64,000 bases of DNA, from contig CM076656.1 of assembly GCA_038496675.1 (NCBI GenBank), forward strand, positions 20,450,897 through 20,514,896, written 5' to 3'. Shown here piece after piece: positions 61,911 to 64,000 of this stretch. The DNA comes from Rachycentron canadum. Taxonomy: Eukaryota; Chordata; Actinopteri; Carangiformes; Rachycentridae. Position 1 is the first letter of the stretch; each line of letters starts with the position of its first letter. A program made the position numbers and the translations under genes. A model generated the notes under the pieces. That model was given only the letters and a program-made list of their open reading frames with translations. It did not search any database and was not told where the DNA came from.

Positions 61911-62093
61911 ACATTAATAATCCATCCATTATCTATACCACTTATCCGTGCAGGTCGTCATTACATCGCAGAGCCGACATATAGAGACAAACAACCATTC
62001 ACACTCACACCTAAGGGCAATTTAGAGTCACCAGTGAACCTGAATGTGTATGTCTGGACTGTGGGAGGACACATGCAGGCACATTAATAATCC
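61911..62093 (-). mobile_element. Non-LTR-type retroelement, copy 2, with 13-bp target-site duplication
   Basis: A shortened copy of the same element as at 61096 lacks the central GGGGCTGGA...block. It is flanked by perfect direct repeats ACATTAATAATCC (61911-61923 and 62081-62093), the size expected for a target-primed retrotransposition duplication. The insertion itself is about 157 bases. Confidence 0.7.
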
Positions 62094-62306
62094 TCTTCCA
62101 AAGATATGACACAGGGAACAAATCAACACAAAACAGATGTGAAATTGTAGTAGTAAAAGTATGTGTAGGTTTAATCTCACTCCAGTGAAAGGCTGTGACG
62201 ATCATGCTCATTATCTTTGATGCTCCAGGAGTTAATTTGAGAACCAAGTGTGGCGTTAATGCCTCCACTGGGATCAACTAATAGGCTAAACCAGGTGCAG
62301 CTGCTC

Positions 62307-62362
62307 TTTCTCTCTCTCTCTCTCTTTCTCTCTCACACACACACACAGACACACACACACGT
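62307..62362. repeat. (TC)n/(CA)n compound microsatellite
   Basis: TCTCTC run followed by CACACA, with short interruptions. Confidence 0.9.
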
Positions 62363-63354
62363 TGCCATGTGGTGGGAAATCATGCATTCCCACATGCTCA
62401 AGACAACAGAAAAGCTTTAAACCTTATTTGAATATATGTAATGTATCTATGCGGCAGGAACTGAAACCACTGTAGGTGTAGCCTGAGAAAATAGTTATTT
62501 GATGCATCCTTTGCTGTAAGAGCCATATAAAGAATTGTGAGTGTGTGTGGTATTTGCATTTCCTGGACCAATCAGCAGGCTTCACGCAGATTCAAAGGTT
62601 GTTATTTCATTATTTAAGATATTTCAAACTGAGTTTAAGTCACATTTTTGGAATTTTTCAATATCTGCATTTACTTTTTTTTTGTTGCCATTTTCTGTGT
62701 GGTCTATAAAGTTGCCAGGTTTAATACTGGTCATTTTTGAAAAACAGTCTCTAGTGAACCTGAAAATAAATTTGTTTAACCTCTGGTGGTCAGTGGAAAC
62801 AAGTAAGGTAAAGTCAGCAAAGTCAAACGTTTCAGAAAGTGTGTTTTTCCTGTGTCATTACAGTCTGCTGCAATAGACATAAACTGTGCTCATTTCCTCA
62901 CTCATGGAGGCTGGGAGGGTCATCAATGCCTGTCCACTTGTGTACTTATGCAAATTAGTTTGCCTGGTGGCAAAAGTGGCTAGTGTAATTGTAATTTTAA
63001 TCAAATCAGGTTCAAAGGTTTGGCCTTGATTCAACATCAGTATTCCAGCAGTGTTGGGATGGTTATCTGGAGTCATGGGAGTTTTTCCTGGTGGTCCAGT
63101 AGTCCACCAACATCCAAAAAAAATCACATCACATGCTGTTTGATCATCTATAAATTCATCAAATCCTATGATTCTCTGGAAATATTTTTTTCCCTTGAGG
63201 CCTTTATGATGGTGCTAATTTCTGTCTCTGCCAACTTCATGTGTTTCACCTTTCATCCACCAAGCTGAAAATGAATTGCACATTAAATGTTCCTATGTCA
63301 AATGAAATGAACATGTTGGAATTGTAGAGATTTCCTTCCCATGTGAACATAAGA

Positions 63355-63568
63355 TAGGATCCATCCATTTAATGTTAAGTAAAGGGGGGGCTGAAGCCAA
63401 TCCCAGCTGGCATTGGGCAACAACTGGGAACATCCTGGACAGGTTGCCAGTGTCTGTCTGTCATGGGGTCGATACATAGAGACAAGCAAAAGACCCAAAA
63501 CTTGGGGTTCAAACCCAGAACCTTCTTTGCTGTCAGGCGACATGCTAACCAGTGCACCGCCAAGGTAG
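63355..63568 (-). mobile_element. Non-LTR-type retroelement fragment, copy 3
   Basis: ATCCATCCATTT, GGCTGAAGCCAATCCCAGCT, CTGGACAGGTTGCCAGT, GATACATAGAGACAAGCAAA and CTAACCAGTGCACCGCCAAG extend further than copies 1 and 2 at the right end. More diverged than the other two. Confidence 0.6.
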
Positions 63569-64000
63569 CAACAACCACTACATAACTATTATGACGTGGG
63601 TATATATAATAAGTATCATATCGTGTGGTGAAAGCTCACAAGCTTTAAGCTGATGACAAGCAACAGCTGTGGCTATTAGCGTCAACACAGATGCAGACAA
63701 AGAGGACCGACAAAAACATCTTCGCACTTGGGATTTTTCCATGTGCAGAAGGAACCCTGCAAAAATGTTTAATTTCTAGACTTCATCAAGTTCATTCACC
63801 TGTAGTTATGTAGCTACATCAAATACGTTTAAATTGAGGAACAGGTTTTAAACCCTCTGGTGTCCCTGATTTGACCTCATTGTGACAAGATTAGTGTGTG
63901 AGTCTGTCTTTTCGTTAATGTTGAACTTTTTAACCCTCACAGAAAGTCTTTTACCGGTAGTCCATTTTGTCACCGACATACAGCTGACTCATCTCCCACC

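Larger units (their letters stand above)
51976..64000 (+). other. First intron of cers1 (continues beyond window)
   Basis: More than 12 kb follow the exon 1 donor without any exon matching the next conserved CERS1 segment (expected: a stretch around K-M-P-E-S-A-W-K). It holds microsatellites, a TTAGGG-like patch at 60.5 kb, three copies of one retroelement at 61.1-63.6 kb and AT-rich unique DNA. Confidence 0.6.

Overview
The window is nuclear DNA of a ray-finned fish, most likely a percomorph teleost. The genes are split by GT-AG introns. Microsatellites and degenerate dispersed repeats of teleost type are common. The proteins are fish-like orthologues of human genes from chromosome 19p13. 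No bacterial, viral or CRISPR content was seen.

Layout from left to right: (1) 1-2740 is intergenic DNA with an L2-type LINE 3' tail and two microsatellites. (2) mydgf (+, six coding exons, 2878-9791) encodes a secreted or ER-retained growth factor ending in HDEL. (3) 9.8-14.8 kb is repeat-rich intergenic DNA with a possible orphan terminal exon. (4) A two-exon gene on the minus strand (14792-20146) encodes a 692-residue proline/serine-rich protein. Its coiled coil and C-terminal TTV closely resemble PRR16 (Largen) and INSYN1. (5) 20.1-27.9 kb is non-coding and may hold regulatory elements. (6) tnfaip8l1 (-) has two coding exons (27924-29756) and a 5' non-coding exon about 11 kb upstream, at a CpG-rich promoter near 40.7-41.1 kb. 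(7) cope (+, ten coding exons, 42778-48750) encodes coatomer epsilon. (8) cers1 (+) contributes only its first coding exon (51727-51975); its first intron fills the rest of the window.

The order combines two segments that are apart in human: MYDGF/TNFAIP8L1 (19p13.3, tail to tail) and COPE/CERS1 (19p13.11, head to tail). In the fish the PRR16-like gene lies between mydgf and tnfaip8l1. In human, PRR16 lies near TNFAIP8 on 5q23. This suggests the fish gene is an ohnologue of PRR16 kept in fish and missing from the matching human interval. That is the main result of this reading.

Functionally, mydgf, cope and cers1 all act in the ER/Golgi secretory or lipid pathway, and the mydgf and cope promoters both carry a TGACGTG element. 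tnfaip8l1 encodes a TIPE-family lipid-binding regulator of cell death. The neighbours are not an operon, and no joint function is claimed. Exon limits were set by hand from splice consensus, reading frame and remembered family sequences. No database search was run.
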